Below, in pieces: positions 49,361-61,653 of a stretch of DNA of 64,000 bases. The DNA is from Hydractinia symbiolongicarpus (lineage: Eukaryota; Cnidaria; Hydrozoa; Anthoathecata; Hydractiniidae), in the NCBI RefSeq assembly GCF_029227915.1, contig NC_079877.1:7380001-7444000 (forward strand), read 5' to 3'. Positions within the stretch are counted from its first letter, which is position 1; each line of letters starts with the position of its first letter. Under the pieces are notes generated by a model that searched no databases, was not told where the DNA came from, and saw only the letters and a list, made by a program, of their open reading frames with translations. Position numbers and translations under genes: made by a program.

Positions 49361-51965
49361 TGTGGTAGCGATTCATTTAAAAATTTAAATAAATAAGTCA
49401 TTTTTACAGTGGGACCAATCCTAGCCGTTAGCGCGCGCTGAAGATATGGAGATAGTTTCAAAAACTCCATTTCATTGACTTTCTAACGGTGTCAGTCCGT
49501 TTGAGTTACAACGGTTGCGTGACACATTCGCACCAACATGTATTTAGTGATACTTTTCCGATATTACTAAGTTGTGTCGCTTTCAACAGTGAAACGATTG
49601 ACTGTGGGACTTAGTTGAACTGATTTTGGACTTTGACCTTATAAATGTGATAAATGAGTCATTTTGACTACAAGAAATGACATTCTTCTTAGTTTGACAT
49701 GATTGCTGGAACTCAGCGATTACACTTGGCGCTGTGGTAACGCTTTATTTAAAGATTAAGATAAATAAGTCATTTTGTACTGTGGGACCAATCCTAGCCG
49801 TGATCGCGCGCTGAAGAAATAGAGAGAGTTTCAAAAACCACATTTCATTGACTTTCTAACGGTGTCAATCCGTTTGAGTTACAACGGTTGCGTCACATAT
49901 TCGTACCAACATGTATTTAGTGATTTCCTTCCGATATTACTAAGTTGTATCGCTTTCAACAGTGAAACGATTGACTGTGGGAGTTAGTTGAACTGATTTT
50001 GAACTTTGACCTTATAAATGTGATAAATTAGTCATTTTGACTACAAGAAATGACATTCTTCTTAGTTTGACATGATTGCTGGAACTCAGCGATTACACTG
50101 GGCGCTGTGGTAACGCTTTATTTAAAAACTAAGATAAATAAGTCATTTTGTACTGTGGGACCAATCCTAGCTGTTTTCGCGCGCTGAAGAAATAGAGAGA
50201 GTTTCAAAAACCACATTTCATTGACTTTCTAACGGTGTCAATCCGTTTGAGTTAGAACGGTTGCGTCACATAATCGTACCAACATGTATTTAGTGATTTT
50301 CTTCCGATATTACTAAGTTGTATCGCTTTCAACAGCGAAACGATTGACTGTGGGATTAATTGAACTGATTTTGGACTTTGACCTTATAAATATAATAAAT
50401 AAGCCATTTTGACTAAAAGAAATAACATTCTTCTTAATTTGACATGATTGCTGGAACTCAGCGATTACACTGGCCGCTGTGGTAGCGCTTTGTTTAAAAA
50501 TTAAGATAAATAAGTCATTTAGTACTGTGGAAACAATCCTAGCCGTTATCGCGCGTTGAAGAAATAGAGACAGTTTCAAAAACTACATTTCATTGACTTT
50601 CTAACCGTGTCAATCCGTTTGAGTTACAACGGTTGCGTCACATATTCGTACCAACATGTATTTAGTGATTTCCTTCCGATATTACTAAGTTGTATCGCTT
50701 TCAACAGTGAAACGATTGACTGTGGGAGTTAGTTGAACTGATTTTGGACTTTGACCTTATAAATGTGATAAATTAGTCATTTTGACTACAAGAAATGACA
50801 TTCTTCTTAGTTTGACATGATTGCTGGAACTCAGCGATTACACTAGGCGCTGTGGTAACGCTTTATTTAAAAACTAAGATAAATAAGTCATTTTGTACTG
50901 TGGGACCAATCCTAGCCGTTATCGCGCGCTGAAGAAATAGAGAGAGTTTCAAAAACCACATTTCATTGACTTTCTAACGGTGTCAATCCGTTTGAGTTAG
51001 AACGGTTGCGTCACATAATCGTACCAACATGTATTTAGTGATTTCCTTCCGATATTACTAAGTTGTATCGCTTTTAACAGTGAAACGATTGACCGTGGGA
51101 ATTAATTCAACTGATTCTGGACTGTGATCTTATAAATTGATTAATGCGCCAATTAGTCTCCAAGGAATAACATTCTTATGAATTTGACATGATTGCTGGA
51201 ATTCAGGGGTTACATTAGGCTCTGCGGTAGCGCTTTATTTAAAAATTTGGATAAATAAGATTTTCTTACTCTGGGACCAATGCTGGCCGTTAGCACGCGC
51301 TGAAGAAATAAAGACATTCTCAAAAACTACATTTCATTGATTTTTTGGCGGTATAATTCCGTTTGAGTTACAACGGTTGCGTCACATATTCGTACCAACA
51401 TGTATTTAGCGAAAGTATTCGGTTATTACTAGGTTGCATCGTTCTAACAGTGAAACGATTGACTGTGGGACTTAATTGAACTAACTTTGGACTTTGACCT
51501 CATAAGTGTGATAAATGAGACAATTGGACTCCAAGAAAGAACATTCTTCTTAATTTGATATGAGTGCCGGAACTCCGCGATTACACAGGACCCTGTGGTA
51601 GCGATTCATTTAAAAATTTAAATGAATAAGTCATTTTTACTGTGGGACCAATCCTAGCCGTTAGCGCGCGCTGAAGATATAGAGACAGTTTCAAAAACTC
51701 TATTTCATTGACTTTCTAACAGTGTCAATCCGTTTGAGTTACAACGGTTGCGTCACACATTCGTACCAACATGTATTTAGTGATATTTTTCCGATATTTC
51801 TAAGTTGTATCGCTTGCAACAGTGAAACGATTGACTGTGGGACTTAGTTGAACTGATTTTGGACTTTGACCTTATAAATGTGATAAATGAGACAATTGGA
51901 CTCCAAGAAAGAACATTCTTCTTAATTTGATATGAGTGCCGGAACTCTGCGATTACACTGGACCC
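49361..51965 (+). repeat. 7-monomer HOR, 2605 bp, copy 1
   Basis: Monomers start at 49361, 49733, 50106, 50478, 50851, 51223 and 51594. The first four are repeated at 51966, 52338, 52711 and 53083 (offset 2605), sharing ttacagtgggacc, agatatggagatag and gtgacacattcgcacc. The last two correspond to 53456 and 53827 (offset 2233). Confidence 0.9.
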
Positions 51966-54198
51966 TGTGGTAGCGATTCATTTAAAAATTTAAATAAATA
52001 AGTCATTTTTACAGTGGGACCAATCCTAGCCGTTAGCGCGCGCTGAAGATATGGAGATAGTTTCAAAAACTCCATTTCATTGACTTTCTAACGGTGTCAG
52101 TCCGTTTGAGTTACAACGGTTGCGTGACACATTCGCACCAACATGTATTTAGTGATACTTTTCCGATATTACTAAGTTGTGTCGCTTTCAACAGTGAAAC
52201 GATTGACTGTGGGACTTAGTTGAACTGATTTTGGACTTTGACCTTATAAATGTGATAAATGAGTCATTTTGACTACAAGAAATGACATTCTTCTTAGTTT
52301 GACATGATTGCTGGAACTCAGCGATTACACTTGGCGCTGTGGTAACGCTTTATTTGAAGATTAAGATAAATAAGTCATTTTGTACTGTGGGACCAATCCT
52401 AGTCGTTATCGCGCGCTGAATAAATAGAGAGAGTTTCAAAAACCACATTTCATTGACTTTCTAACGGTGTCAATCCGTTTGAGTAACAACGGTTGCGTCA
52501 CATATTCGTACCAACATGTATTTAGTGATTTCCTTCCGATATTACTAAGTTGTATCGCTTTCAACAGTGAAACGATTGACTGTGGGAGTTAGTTGAACTG
52601 ATTTTGAACTTTGACCTTATAAATGTGATAAATTAGTCATTTTGACTACAAGAAATGACATTCTTCTTAGTTTGACATGATTGCTGGAACTCAGCGATTA
52701 CACTGGGCGCTGTGGTAACGCTTTATATAAAAACTAAGATAAATAAGTCATTTTGTACTGTGGGACCAATCCTAGCCGTTTTCGCGCGCTGAAGAAATAG
52801 AGAGAGTTTCAAAAACCACATTTCATTGACTTTCTAACGGTGTCAATCCGTTTGAGTTAGAACGGTTGCGTCACATAATCGTACCAACATGTATTTAGTG
52901 ATTTTCTTCCGATATTACTAAGTTGTATCGCTTTCAACAGCGAAACGATTGACTGTGGGATTATTTGAACTGATTTTGGACTTTGACCTTATAAATATAA
53001 TAAATAAGCCATTTTGACTAAAAGAAATAACATTCTTCTTAATTTGACATGATTGCTGGAACTCAGCGATTACACTGGCCGCTGTGGTAGCGCTTTTATT
53101 TAAAAATTAAGATAAATAAGTCATTTAGTGCTGTGGAAACAATCCTAGCCGTTATCGCGCGTTGAAGAAATAGAGACAGTTTCAAAAACTACATTTCATT
53201 GACTTTCTAACCGTGTCAATCCGTTTGAGTTACAACGGTTGCGTCACATATTCGTACCAACATGTATTTAGTGATTTCCTTCCGATATTACTAAGTTGTA
53301 TCGCTTTCAACAGTGAAACGATTGACCGTGGGAATTAATTCAACTGATTCTGGACTGTGATCTTATAAATTGATTAATGCGCCAATTAGTCTCCAAGGAA
53401 TAACATTCTTATGAATTTGACATGATTGCTGGAATTCAGGGGTTACATTAGGCTCTGCGGTAGCGCTTTATTTAAAAATTTGGATAAATAAGATTTTCTT
53501 ACTCTGGGACCAATGCTGGCCGTTAGCACGCGCTGAAGAAATAAAGACATTCTTAAAAACTACATTTCATTGATTTTTTGGCGGTATAATTCCGTTTGAG
53601 TTACAACGGTTGCGTCACATATTCGTACCAACATGTATTTAGCGAAAGAATTCGGATATTACTAGGTTGCATCGTTCTAACAGTGAAACGATTGACTGTG
53701 GGACTTAATTGAACTAACTTTGGACTTTGACCTCATAAGTGTGATAAATGAGACAATTGGACTCCAAGAAAGAACATTCTTCTTAATTTGATATGAGTGC
53801 CGGAACTCCGCGATTACACAGGACCCTGTGGTAGCGATTAATTTAAAAATTTAAATGAATAAATCATTTTTACTGTGGGACCAATCCTAGCCATTAGCGC
53901 GCGCTGAAGATATAGAGACAGTTTCAAAAACTCTATTTCATTGACTTTCTAACAGTGTCAATCCGTTTGAGTTACAACGGTTGCGTCACACATTCGTACC
54001 AACATGTATTTAGTGATATTTTTCCGATATTTCTAAGTTGTATCGCTTGCAACAGTGAAACGATTGACTGTGGGACTTAGTTGAACTGATTTTGGACTTT
54101 GACATTATAAATGTGATAAATGAGTCATTTTGACTACAAGAAATGACATTCTTCTTAGTTTGACATGATTGCTGGAACTCAGCGATTACACTTGGCGC
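51966..54198 (+). repeat. HOR copy 2, shortened to six monomers (2233 bp)
   Basis: Monomers start at 51966, 52338, 52711, 53083, 53456 and 53827. It lacks the 50851-type monomer of copy 1. Monomer 53083 starts like 50478 but from gaccgtgggaattaattc (about 53324) follows 50851, so one monomer was lost by an in-register exchange between about 53215 and 53324. Private changes include tttgaagattaag at 52353 and gcgcttttattt at 53092. Confidence 0.9.
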
Positions 54199-54945
54199 TG
54201 TGGTAACGCTTTATTTAAAGATTAAGATAAATAAGTCATTTTGTACTGTGGGACCAATCCTAGCCGTTATCGCGCGCTGAAGAAATAGAGACAGTTTCAA
54301 AAACTACATTTCATTGACTTTCTAACGGTGTCAATCTGTTTGAGTTAGAACGGTTGCGTCACATAATCGTACCAACATGTATTTAGTGATTTTCTTCCAA
54401 TATTACTAAGTTGTATCGCTTTCAACAGTGAAACGATTGACTGTGGGACTTAATTGAACTGATTTTGGAGTTTGACCTTATAAATGTAATAAATGAGCCA
54501 TTTTGACTAAAAGAAATAACATTCTCCTTAATTTGACATGACTGCTGGAACTCAGCGATTACACTGGGTGCTGTGGTAGCACTTTGTTTAAAAGTTAAGA
54601 TAAATAAGTCATTTATTACTGTGGAAACAATCCTAGCCGTTATCGCGCGCTAAAGAAATAGAGACAGTTTCAAAAACTACATTTCATTGACTTTCTAACG
54701 GTGTCAATCCGTTTGAGTTAAAACGGTTGCGTCACATATTCGTACCAACATGTATTTAGTGATTTCCTTCCGATATTACTAAGTTGTATCGCTTTCAACA
54801 GTGAAACGATTGACTGTGGGACTTAGTTGAACTCATTTTTGGACTTTGACCTTATAAATGTGATAAATGAGTCATTTTGACTACAAGAAATGACATTCTT
54901 CTTAGCTTGACATGATTGATGGAACTCACCGATTACACTGGGCGC
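54199..54945 (+). repeat. Two linking monomers before the 2610 bp HOR
   Basis: Monomers start at 54199 and 54572. 54199 matches 56060 and 58670 (taacgctttatttaaagatt). The left part of 54572 resembles 56433, while its right part from about 54640 onward is the start of the 2610 bp repeat that continues at 54946. Confidence 0.8.
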
Positions 54946-57555
54946 TGTGGTAACGCTTTATTTAAAAATTAAGATAAATAAGTCACTTTGTACTGTGGGA
55001 CCAATCCTAGCCGTTCTCGCGCGCTGAAGAAATAGAAACAGTTTCTAAAACTAAATTTCATTGATATTCTAAGGTGTCAATCCGTTTGAGTTACAACGGT
55101 TGCGTCACATCTTCGTACCAACATGTATTTAGTGAATTCCTTCCGATATTACTAAGTTGTATCGCTTTTAACAGTGAAACGATTGACCGTGGGAATTAAT
55201 TCAACTGATTCTGGACTGTGATCTTATAAATTGATTAATGCGCCAATTAGTCTCCAAGGAATAACATTCTTATGAATTTGACATGATTGTTGGAATTCAG
55301 GTGTTACATTAGGCTCTGCGGTAGCGCTTTATTTAAAAATTTGGATAAATAAGATTTTCTTACTCTGGGACCAATGCTGGCCGTTAGCACGCGCTGAAGA
55401 AATAAAGACATTCTCAAAAACTACATTTCATTGATTTTTTGGCGGTATACTTCCGTTTGAGTTACAACGGTTGCGTCACATATTCGTACCAACATGTATT
55501 TAGCGAAAGTATTCGGATATTACTAGGTTGCATCGTTCTAACAGTGAAACGATTGACTGTGGGACTTAATTGAACTAACTTTGGACTTTGACCTCATAAG
55601 TGTGATAAATGAGACAATTGGACTCCAAGAAGGAACATTCTTCTTAATTTGATATGAGTGCCGGAACTCCGCGATTACTCTGGACCCTGTGGTAGCGATT
55701 CATTTAAAAATTTAAATGAATAAGTCATTTTTACTGTGGGACCAATCCTAGCCGTTAGCGCGCGCTGAAGATATAGAGACAGTTTCAAAAACTCTATTTC
55801 ATTGACTTTATAACAGTATCAATCCGTTTGAGTTACAACGGTTGCGTCACACATTCGTACCAACATGTATTTAGTGATATTTTTCCGATATTTCTAAGTT
55901 GTATCGCTTGCAACAGTGAAACGATTGACTGTGGGACTTAGTTGAACTGATTTTGGACTTTGACCTTATAAATGTGATAAATGAGTCATTTTGACTACAA
56001 GAAATGACATTCTTCTTAGTTTGACATGATTGCTGGAACTCAGCGATTACACTTGGCGCTGTGGTAACGCTTTATTTAAAGATTAAGATAAATAAGTCAT
56101 TTTGTACTGTGGGACCAATCCTAGCCGTTATCGCGCGCTGAAGAAATAGAGACAGTTTCAAAAACTACATTTCATTGACTTTCTAACGGTGTCAATCTGT
56201 TTGAGTTAGAACGGTTGCGTCACATAATCGTACCAACATGTATTTAGTGATTTTCTTCCGATATTACTAAGTTGTATCGCTTTCAACAGTGAAACGATTG
56301 ACTGTGGGACTTAATTGAACTGATTTTGGACTTTGACCTTATAAATGTAATAAATGAGCCATTTTGACTAAAAGAAATAACATTCTCCTTAATTTGACAT
56401 GATTGCAGGAACTCAGCGATTACACTGGGCGCTGTGGTAGCACTTTGTTTAAAAGTTAAGATAAATAAGTCGTTTATTACTGTGGAAACAATCCAAGCCG
56501 TTATCGCGCGCTGAAGAAATAGAGACAGTTTCAAAAACTACATTTCATTGACTTTCTAACGGTGTCAATCCGTTTGAGTTAAAACGGTTGCGTCACATAT
56601 TCGTACCAACATGTATTTAGTGATTTCCTTCCGATATTACTAAGTTGTATCGCTTTCAACAGTGAAACGATTGACTGTGGGACTTAGTTGAACTCATTTT
56701 TGGACTTTGACCTTATAAATGTGATAAATGAGTCATTTTGACTACAAGAAATGACATTCTTCTTAGCTTGACATGATTGATGGAACTCACCGATTACACT
56801 GGGCGCTGTGGTAACGGTTTATTTAAAAATTAAGTTAAATAGGTCACTTTGTACTGTGGGACCAATCCTAACCGTTCTCGCGCGCTGAAGAAATAGAAAC
56901 AGTTTCTAAAACTAAATTTCATTGATATTCTAACGGTGTCAATCCGTTTGAGTTACAACGGTTGCGTCACATCTTTAGTACCAACATGTATTTAGTGATT
57001 TCATTCCGATATTACTAAGTTGTATCGCTTTTAACAGTGAAACGATTGACCGTGGGAATTAATTCAACTGATTCTGGACTGTGACCTTATAAATGTGATT
57101 AATGCGCCAATTGGTCTCCAAGGAATAACATTCTTCTTAATTTGACATGATTGCCGAAACTCAGCAATTACACTGAACACCCTGTGGTAGCAATTCATTT
57201 AAAAATTTAGATAAATAAGTCATTTTTACTGTGGAAACAATCCTAGACGTTAGCGCGCGCTGAAGAAATAGAGACAGTTTCAAAAACTACATTTCATTGA
57301 CTTTCTAACGGTGTCAATCCGTTTGAGTTAAAACGGTTGCGTCACATATTCGTACCAACATGTATTTAGTGATTTCCTTCCGATATTACTAAGTTGTATC
57401 GCTTTCAACAGTGAAACGATTGACTGTGGGACTTAGTTGAACTCATTTTTGGACTTTGACCTTATAGATGTGATAAATGAGTCATTTTGACTACAAGAAA
57501 TGACATTCTTCTTAGCTTGACATGATTGATGGAACTCACCGATTACACTGGGCGC
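54946..57555 (+). repeat. 7-monomer HOR, 2610 bp, copy 1
   Basis: Monomers start at 54946, 55317, 55688, 56060, 56433, 56807 and 57183. Each has a partner exactly 2610 bp downstream. Shared rare features include gatattctaaggtgtcaatc (two bases missing, 55062/57672), agtgaattccttcc, tcaggtgttac, ggcggtatacttcc and gaacaccctgtgg (+2 bp). Confidence 0.94.
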
Positions 57556-60164
57556 TGTGGTAACGCTTTATTTAAAAATTAAGATAAATAAGTCACTTTG
57601 TACTGTGGGACCAATCCTAGCCGTTCTCGCGCGCTGAAGAAATAGAAACAGTTTCTAAAACTAAATTTCATTGATATTCTAAGGTGTCAATCCGTTTGAG
57701 TTACAACGGTTGCGTCACATCTTCGTACAAACATGTATTTAGTGAATTCCTTCCGATATTACTAAGTTGTATCGCTTTTAACAGTGAAACGACTGACCGT
57801 GGGAATTAATTCAACTGATTCTGGACTGTGATCTTATAAATTGATTAATGCGCCAATTAGTCTCCAAGGAATAACATTCTTATGAATTTGACATGATTGT
57901 TGGAATTCAGGTGTTACATTAGGCTCTGCGGTAGCGCTTTATTTAAAAATTTGGATAAATAAGATTTTCTTACTCTGGGACCAATGCTGGCCGTTAGCAC
58001 GCGCTGAAGAAATAAAGACATTCTCAAAAACTAAATTTCATTGATTTTTTGGCGGTATACTTCCGTTTGAGTTACAACGGTTGCGTCACATATTCGTACC
58101 AACATGTATTTAGCGAAAGTATTCGGATATTACTAGGTTGCATCGTTCTAACAGTGAAACGATTGACTGTGGGACTTAATTGAACTAACTTTGGACTTTG
58201 ACCTCATAAGTGTGATAAATGAGACAATTGGACTCCAAGAAAGAACATTCTTCTTAATTTGATATGAGTGCCGCAACTCCGCGATTACACTGGACCCTGT
58301 GGTAGCGATTCATTTAAAAATTTAAATGAATAAGTCATTTTTACTGTGGGACCAATCCTAGCCGTTAGCGCGCGCTGAAGATATAGAGACAGTTTCAAAA
58401 ACTCTATTTCATTGACTTTCTAACAGTATCAATCCATTTGAGTTACAACGGTTGCGTCACACATTCGTACCAACATGTATTTAGTGATATTTTTCCGATA
58501 TTTCTAAGTTGTATCGCTTGCAACTGTGAAACGATTGACTGTGGGACTTAGTTGAACTGATTTTGGACTTTGACCTTATAAATGTGATAAATGAGTCATT
58601 TTGACAACAAAAAATGACATTCTTCTTAGTTTGACATGATTGCTGGAACTCAGCGATTACACTTGGCGCTGTGGTAACGCTTTATTTAAAGATTAAGATA
58701 AATAAGTCATTTTGTACTGTGGGACCAATCCTAGCCGTTATCGCGCGCTGAAGAAATAGAGACAGTTTCAAAAACTACATTTCATTGACTTTCTAACGGT
58801 GTCAATCTGTTTGAGTTAGAACGGTTGCGTCACATAATCGTACCAACATGTATTTAGTGATTTTCTTCCGATATTACTAAGTTGTATCGCTTTCAACAGT
58901 GAAACGATTGACTGTGGGACTTAATTGAACTGATTTTGGACTTTGACCTTATAAATGTAATAAATGAGCCATTTTGACTAAAAGAAATAACATTCTCCTT
59001 AATTTGACATGATTGCAGGAACTCAGCGATTACACTGGGCGCTGTGGTAGCACTTTGTTTAAAAGTTAAGATAAATAAGTCATTTATTACTGTGGAAACA
59101 ATCCAAGCCGTTATCGCGCGCTGAAGAAATAGAGACAGTTTCAAAAACTACATTTCATTGACTTTCTAACGGTGTCAATCCGTTTGAGTTAAAACGGTTG
59201 CGTCACATATTCGTACCAACATGTATTTAGTGATTTCCTTCCGATATTACTAAGTTATATCGCTTTCAACAGTGAAACGATTGACTGTGGGACTTAGTTG
59301 AACCCATTTTTGGACTTTGACCTTATAAATGTGATAAATGAGTCATTTTGACTACAAGAAATGACATTCTTCTTAGCTTGACATGATTGATGGAACTCAC
59401 CGATTACACTGGGCGCTGTGGTAACGCTTTATTTAAAAATTAAGTTAAATAAGTCACTTTGTACTGTGGGACCAATCCTAACCGTTCTCGCGCGCTGAAG
59501 AAATAGAAACAGTTTCTAAAACTAAATTTCATTGATATTCTAACGGTGTCAATCCGTTTGAGTTACAACGGTTGCGTCACATCTTTAGTACCAACATGTA
59601 TTTAGTGATTTCCTTCTGATATTACTAAGTTGTATCGCTTTTAACAGTGAAACGATTGACCGTGGGAATTAATTCAACTGATTCTGGACTGTGACCTTAT
59701 AAATGTGATTAATGCGCCAATTGGTCTCCAAGGAATAACATTCTTCCTAATTTGACATGATTGCCGGAACTCAGCAATTACACTGAACACCCTGTGGTAG
59801 CGATTCATTTAAAAATTTAGATAAATAAGTCATTTTTACTGTGGAAACAATCCTAGCCGTTAGCGCGCGCTGAAGAAATAGAGACAGTTTCAAAAACTAC
59901 ATTTCATTGACTTTCTAACGGTGTCAATCCGTTTGAGTTAAAACGGTTGCGTCACATATTCGTACCAACATGTATTTAGTGATTTCCTTCCGATATTACT
60001 AAGTTGTATCGCTTTCAACAGTGAAACGATTGACTGTGGGACTTAGTTGAACTGAATTTGGACTTTGACCTTATAAATGTAATAAATGAGCCATTTTGAC
60101 TAAAAGAAATAACATTCTTCTTAATTTGACATGATTGCTGGAACTCAGCGATTACACTGGGCGC
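57556..60164 (+). repeat. 7-monomer HOR, 2610 bp, copy 2
   Basis: Monomers start at 57556, 57927, 58298, 58670, 59043, 59417 and 59793. It is near-identical to 54946-57555, with only scattered changes (for example gaaacgactgaccg at 57785, ttgacaacaaaaaatg at 58602). Correspondence ends near 60053, where gaactgaatttggac replaces gaactcatttttggac. The last three monomers also belong to the next, overlapping repeat register (59043-61653). Confidence 0.93.
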
Positions 60165-61653
60165 TGTGGTAGCGCTTTGTTTAAAAATTAGGATAAATAA
60201 GTCATTTAGTACTGTGGAAACAATCCTAGCCGTTATCGGGCGTTGAAGAAATAGAGAAAGTTTCAAAAACTTAATTTCATTGACTTTCTAACCGTGTCAA
60301 TCCGTTTGAGTTACAACGGTTGCGTCACATATTCGTACCAACATGTATTTAGTGATTTCCTTCCGATATTACTAAGTTGTATCGCTTTCAACAGTGAAAC
60401 GAGTGACTGTGGGAGTTAGTTGAACTGATTTTGGGCTTTGACCTTATAAATGTGATAAATTAGTCATTTTGACTACAAGAAATGACATTCTTCTTAGTTT
60501 GACATGATTGCTGGAACTCAGCGATTACACTGGGCGCTGTGGTAACGCTTTATTTAAAAACTAAGAAAAATAAGTCATTTTGTACTGTGGGACCAATCCT
60601 AGCCGTTATCGCGCGCTGAAGAAATAGAGAGAGTTTCAAAAACCACATTTCATTGACTTTCTAACGGTGTCAATCCGTTTGAGTTAGAACGGTTGCGTCA
60701 CATAATCGTACCAACATGTATTTAGTGATTTTCTTCCGATATTACTAAGTTGTATCGCTTTCAACAGCGAAACGATTGACTGTGGGACTTAATTGAACTG
60801 ATTTGGGACTTTAACCTTATAAATGTAATAAATGAGCCATTTTGACTAAAAGAAATAACATTCCTCTTAATTTGACATGATTGCTGGAACTCAGCGATTA
60901 CACTGGGCGCTGTGGTAGCGCTTTGTTTAAAAATTAGGATAAATAAGTCATTTAGTACTGTGGAAACAATCCTAGCCGTTATCGCGCGCTGAAGAAATAG
61001 AGACAGTTTCAAAAACTACATTTCATTGAATTTCTAACCGTGTCAATCCGTTTGAGTTACAACGGTTGCGTCACATATTCGTACCAACATGTATTTAGTG
61101 ATTTCCTTCCGATATTACTAAGTTGTATCGCTTTTAACAGTGAAACGATTGACCGTGGGAATTAATTCAACTGATTCTGGACTGTGATCTTATAAATTGA
61201 TTAATGCGCCAATTAGTCTCCAAGGAATAACATTCTTATGAATTTGACATGATTGCTGGAATTCAGGGGTTACATTAGGCTCTTCGGTAGCGCTTTATTT
61301 AAAAATTTGGATAAATAAGATTTTCTTACTCTGGGACCAATGCTGGCCGTTAGCACGCGCTGAAGAAATAAAGACATTCTCAAAAACTACATTTCATTGA
61401 TTTTTTGGCGGTATAATTCCGTTTGAGTTACAACGGTTGCGTCACATATTCGTACCAACATGTATTTAGCGAAAGTATTCGGATATTACTAGGTTGCATC
61501 GTTCTAACAGTGAAACGATTGACTGTGGGACTTAATTGAACTAACTTTGGACTTTGACCTCATAAGTGTGATAAATGAGACAATTGGACTCCAAGAAAGA
61601 ACATTCTTCTTAATTTGATATGAGTGCCGGAACTCCGCGATTACACTGGGCGC
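59043..61653 (+). repeat. 7-monomer HOR, 2611 bp, copy A
   Basis: Monomers start at 59043, 59417, 59793, 60165, 60538, 60911 and 61283. All seven recur at +2611 bp (61654 to 63894). This register differs from the 2610 bp one: it keeps three monomers of the earlier HOR (59043, 59417, 59793) and adds four others (60165 gtttaaaaattagg, 60538 taacgc, 60911 and the tcttcgg monomer 61283). Confidence 0.94.
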
